Positions 63,501-64,000 of a stretch of DNA of 64,000 nucleotides are shown in pieces (the first letter of the stretch is position 1; each line of letters starts with the position of its first letter). The notes beneath the pieces are model-generated. The model ran no database searches. It had not been told where the DNA came from and saw nothing but the letters and a program-made list of their open reading frames with translations. Source of the DNA: Nostoc sp. TCL26-01 (lineage in GTDB: Bacteria > Cyanobacteriota > Cyanobacteriia > Cyanobacteriales > Nostocaceae); contig NZ_CP040299.1 in NCBI RefSeq assembly GCF_013393945.1, forward strand, positions 62,001-126,000, written 5' to 3'. A program made the position numbers and the translations under genes.

Positions 63501-64000
63501 AGGCTGACCGACCAATGACTTGTACCGATTCAGAAGCATTAACTCTTAGATTTCCTCCTCTGCCTTCACCTGCGGTTATGGTATCAACCTGTGCGCCATC
63601 TTTTATCAGTAACTGCCTTGTTGTAATCTCTAAGTCTCCTGTCCCTTTTTTGCTTATGGTTTGAGTGGATATGCCACTGGGCAGCCTACCATTAGCTGAC
63701 CGACCAATAACTTGTACTGATGCCGATGCGTTTACTTCAATCTTCCCTCCAGAGCCTAAACCAGGAGAACCAGCGAAGACTTCTGCTCCATCTCGAATCA
63801 GTAACTCTCCAGTGTTAATCGTAATGTTTCCTGCATTTCCTGTTGAATTTGGCGTGGTTTGGGTAAATAAGCCACTAGGAAACAAACTATCAGATGAAGC
63901 GCCAATTAATTGCACCGACTCTGGGGCATTGACTATCAAGCTTCCGCCATTTCCTTCATTAGATGTGCCATTAGATATCTGACCTCCATTTTGAACTAAT
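60532..64000 (-). CDS. Filamentous-haemagglutinin-like exoprotein (TpsA type), 5' part outside the window
   Basis: The frame is open to the window edge, so the N-terminal signal and TPS domain are missing. The visible 1155 or so residues are repeats of about 50-60 residues with the pattern SGLFTQTxGSGNAGD and LxIxDGAxIxxxTxGxG, forming a right-handed beta-helix. The C-terminus is typical for cyanobacterial two-partner secretion proteins: AQNACLRGKESQFTITGRGG, then EKIVPAQGWIRNEKGRVVLV. It would be exported through a TpsB/FhaC-type outer-membrane pore encoded elsewhere. It completes the set of exported proteins in this locus. Confidence 0.88.
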   Translation of the reverse strand, partial: LVQNGGQISNGTSNEGNGGSLIVNAPESVQLIGASSDSLFPSGLFTQTTPNSTGNAGNITINTGELLIRDGAEVFAGSPGLGSGGKIEVNASASVQVIGRSANGRLPSGISTQTISKKGTGDLEITTRQLLIKDGAQVDTITAGEGRGGNLRVNASESVQVIGRSAYGDIGSGLSTQTQGIGDAGDLSIITGRLIVQDRADVRTDSIPSVGQAGDAGNLNIKSEQLIIENGAEIAAGTFGQGKGGNLTVTASDFIEINGSGSGLFTQTEGSGNAGDINLTTRKLIVQDKAKISTGSISNAENAGDAGNLLIQTGQLIIQDGSQIATGTRGEGNAGSLTVTASDFIEATGISIDGFPSGLGTTTSGKGSAGDLKIITDQLIIQKRATISTSTSGAGKAGNLTITTRGLVVKEGAQIQAGTFGEGNGGTLTINATDLVELSGTSENSEIGNGLFTQSQGSGNAGDLKVTTRQLITKDGSIISASTTDSGKGGNIEIQTKILSLSNDSRIVTRTIGQGNAGNILVQEANSITLSDGSQFRTDTSGQGDAGIITIDSPNAIISLEGDQPNPSGIVTIVQPVEGFTSDRQAGDITIKGRSLSLSNGAQINALTAGQGNAGNIFIETSDAISLVNNSLIVSTAEAGAIGNAGAIDIKGRSLFLTDNSQITTNTFRQGNAGNISVRIGDAISLANRSAILSSVSPGGIGIGGNIDIKGRSLSLTEGSQIQTNLFRTQDNFPGGQGQAGNIFINTTDFVNLFGVSPDGFSSGLLASTEQGANGNAGSITVTTNAFRVADGAIVDTLTANTGEAGDITINANTFAATGGGQVITTTRSSGSAGDITLNITDSIDISGSDLTFANRLANFGEAIVNNQGAASGLFANTAPGSTGNGGSIIIDPDQVNLNNNAQISVNSQGQGNGGNISLTSNNLTLNNASTISATTASGEGGNITLKIANLLRQRNNSPISATAGGTGNGGNITINTNFLVANQNSDITANAFAGRGGNINITTQGLFFAPNSQITASSELGVEGVVQINTPETDPSRGLVDLPEIVVDPNTLIAQNACLRGKESQFTITGRGGLPSSPEQFQTSDEVEVSLIAPTQESATRITSPLPTTVTPEKIVPAQGWIRNEKGRVVLVGYDPTNTNFQRQEQNLSSCQPR

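Noticed and set aside
61052..63982. Plus-strand frames opposite the haemagglutinin-like gene
   Set aside because: They are low-complexity Pro/Leu/Val-rich reverse translations of the repeat protein.
1..64000. tRNA or rRNA genes
   Set aside because: Scanning by eye showed no cloverleaf with the conserved GTTCRANNC arm and no rRNA landmark sequences; a tRNAscan run could still correct this.

Overview
The window looks like part of a plasmid, or a plasmid-derived island, of a filamentous heterocystous-type cyanobacterium (Nostocales). Signs of this are the many GCGATCGC (HIP1) octamers, short tandem repeats of the CCCCAAT / ACCCCTAC type, dispersed palindromes with TACGCC and TGCGCC cores, and gene families that are typical of cyanobacteria (DUF1257/Ycf35-like, Ycf46-like AAA+, DUF1822, CHASE2-CHAT, DUF928, clostripain-PPC-RTX, two-partner secretion proteins). 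No rRNA, tRNA or CRISPR array was found.

Left part (1-16 kb), plasmid maintenance and transfer: a partial hypothetical gene; an AAA+ ATPase gene split by an ISKra4-like insertion sequence with a perfect 8-bp target duplication; an adenine methyltransferase overlapping a PD-(D/E)XK restriction endonuclease candidate; a MobV relaxase fused to a primase-like CHC2/Toprim tail; an actin-like ParM with a small ParR-like partner and a candidate centromere; and a ParA/MinD-like ATPase with an AT-hook.

Middle part (16-38 kb), accessory genes: the standout is a 1288-residue protein with the architecture of a two-barrel RNA polymerase (an RxP motif, then DFDGD, preceded by two lysine-containing motifs). 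Beside it lie an HTH-TPR regulator and a zinc-ribbon PLD-type nuclease. Next come a gene with a 39-bp minisatellite made of GGGAACC..GGTTCCC palindromes, several small hypothetical genes, an attC-like hairpin after a 334-residue orphan gene, and a minus-strand operon. That operon encodes a DUF6876-like protein, two unknown proteins, DUF1257, DUF2997, a Ycf46-like AAA+ ATPase and two tandemly duplicated WGR-domain proteins. A small HTH gene flanked by TTGTCA-type repeats and a tyrosine recombinase with an RHH protein close this part.

Right part (38-64 kb), a regulated protease and secretion locus: a sigma-70-like factor, DUF1822, CHAT-CHASE2 and DUF928 genes run on the plus strand. On the minus strand are a TPR-CHAT protease, small exported proteins, a nearly 3000-residue clostripain/PPC/RTX protein, a small HTH protein, a frameshifted repeat protein and the C-terminal part of a filamentous-haemagglutinin-like exoprotein. 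A conserved block of about 45 bp (core TGTCCCAATAGATA) precedes the sigma-factor gene and four of the minus-strand genes, always 29-65 nt before the start codon. I read this as a shared promoter or operator, so the sigma factor may control itself and the exported proteins. The element and the polymerase-like gene are the two observations most worth following up.
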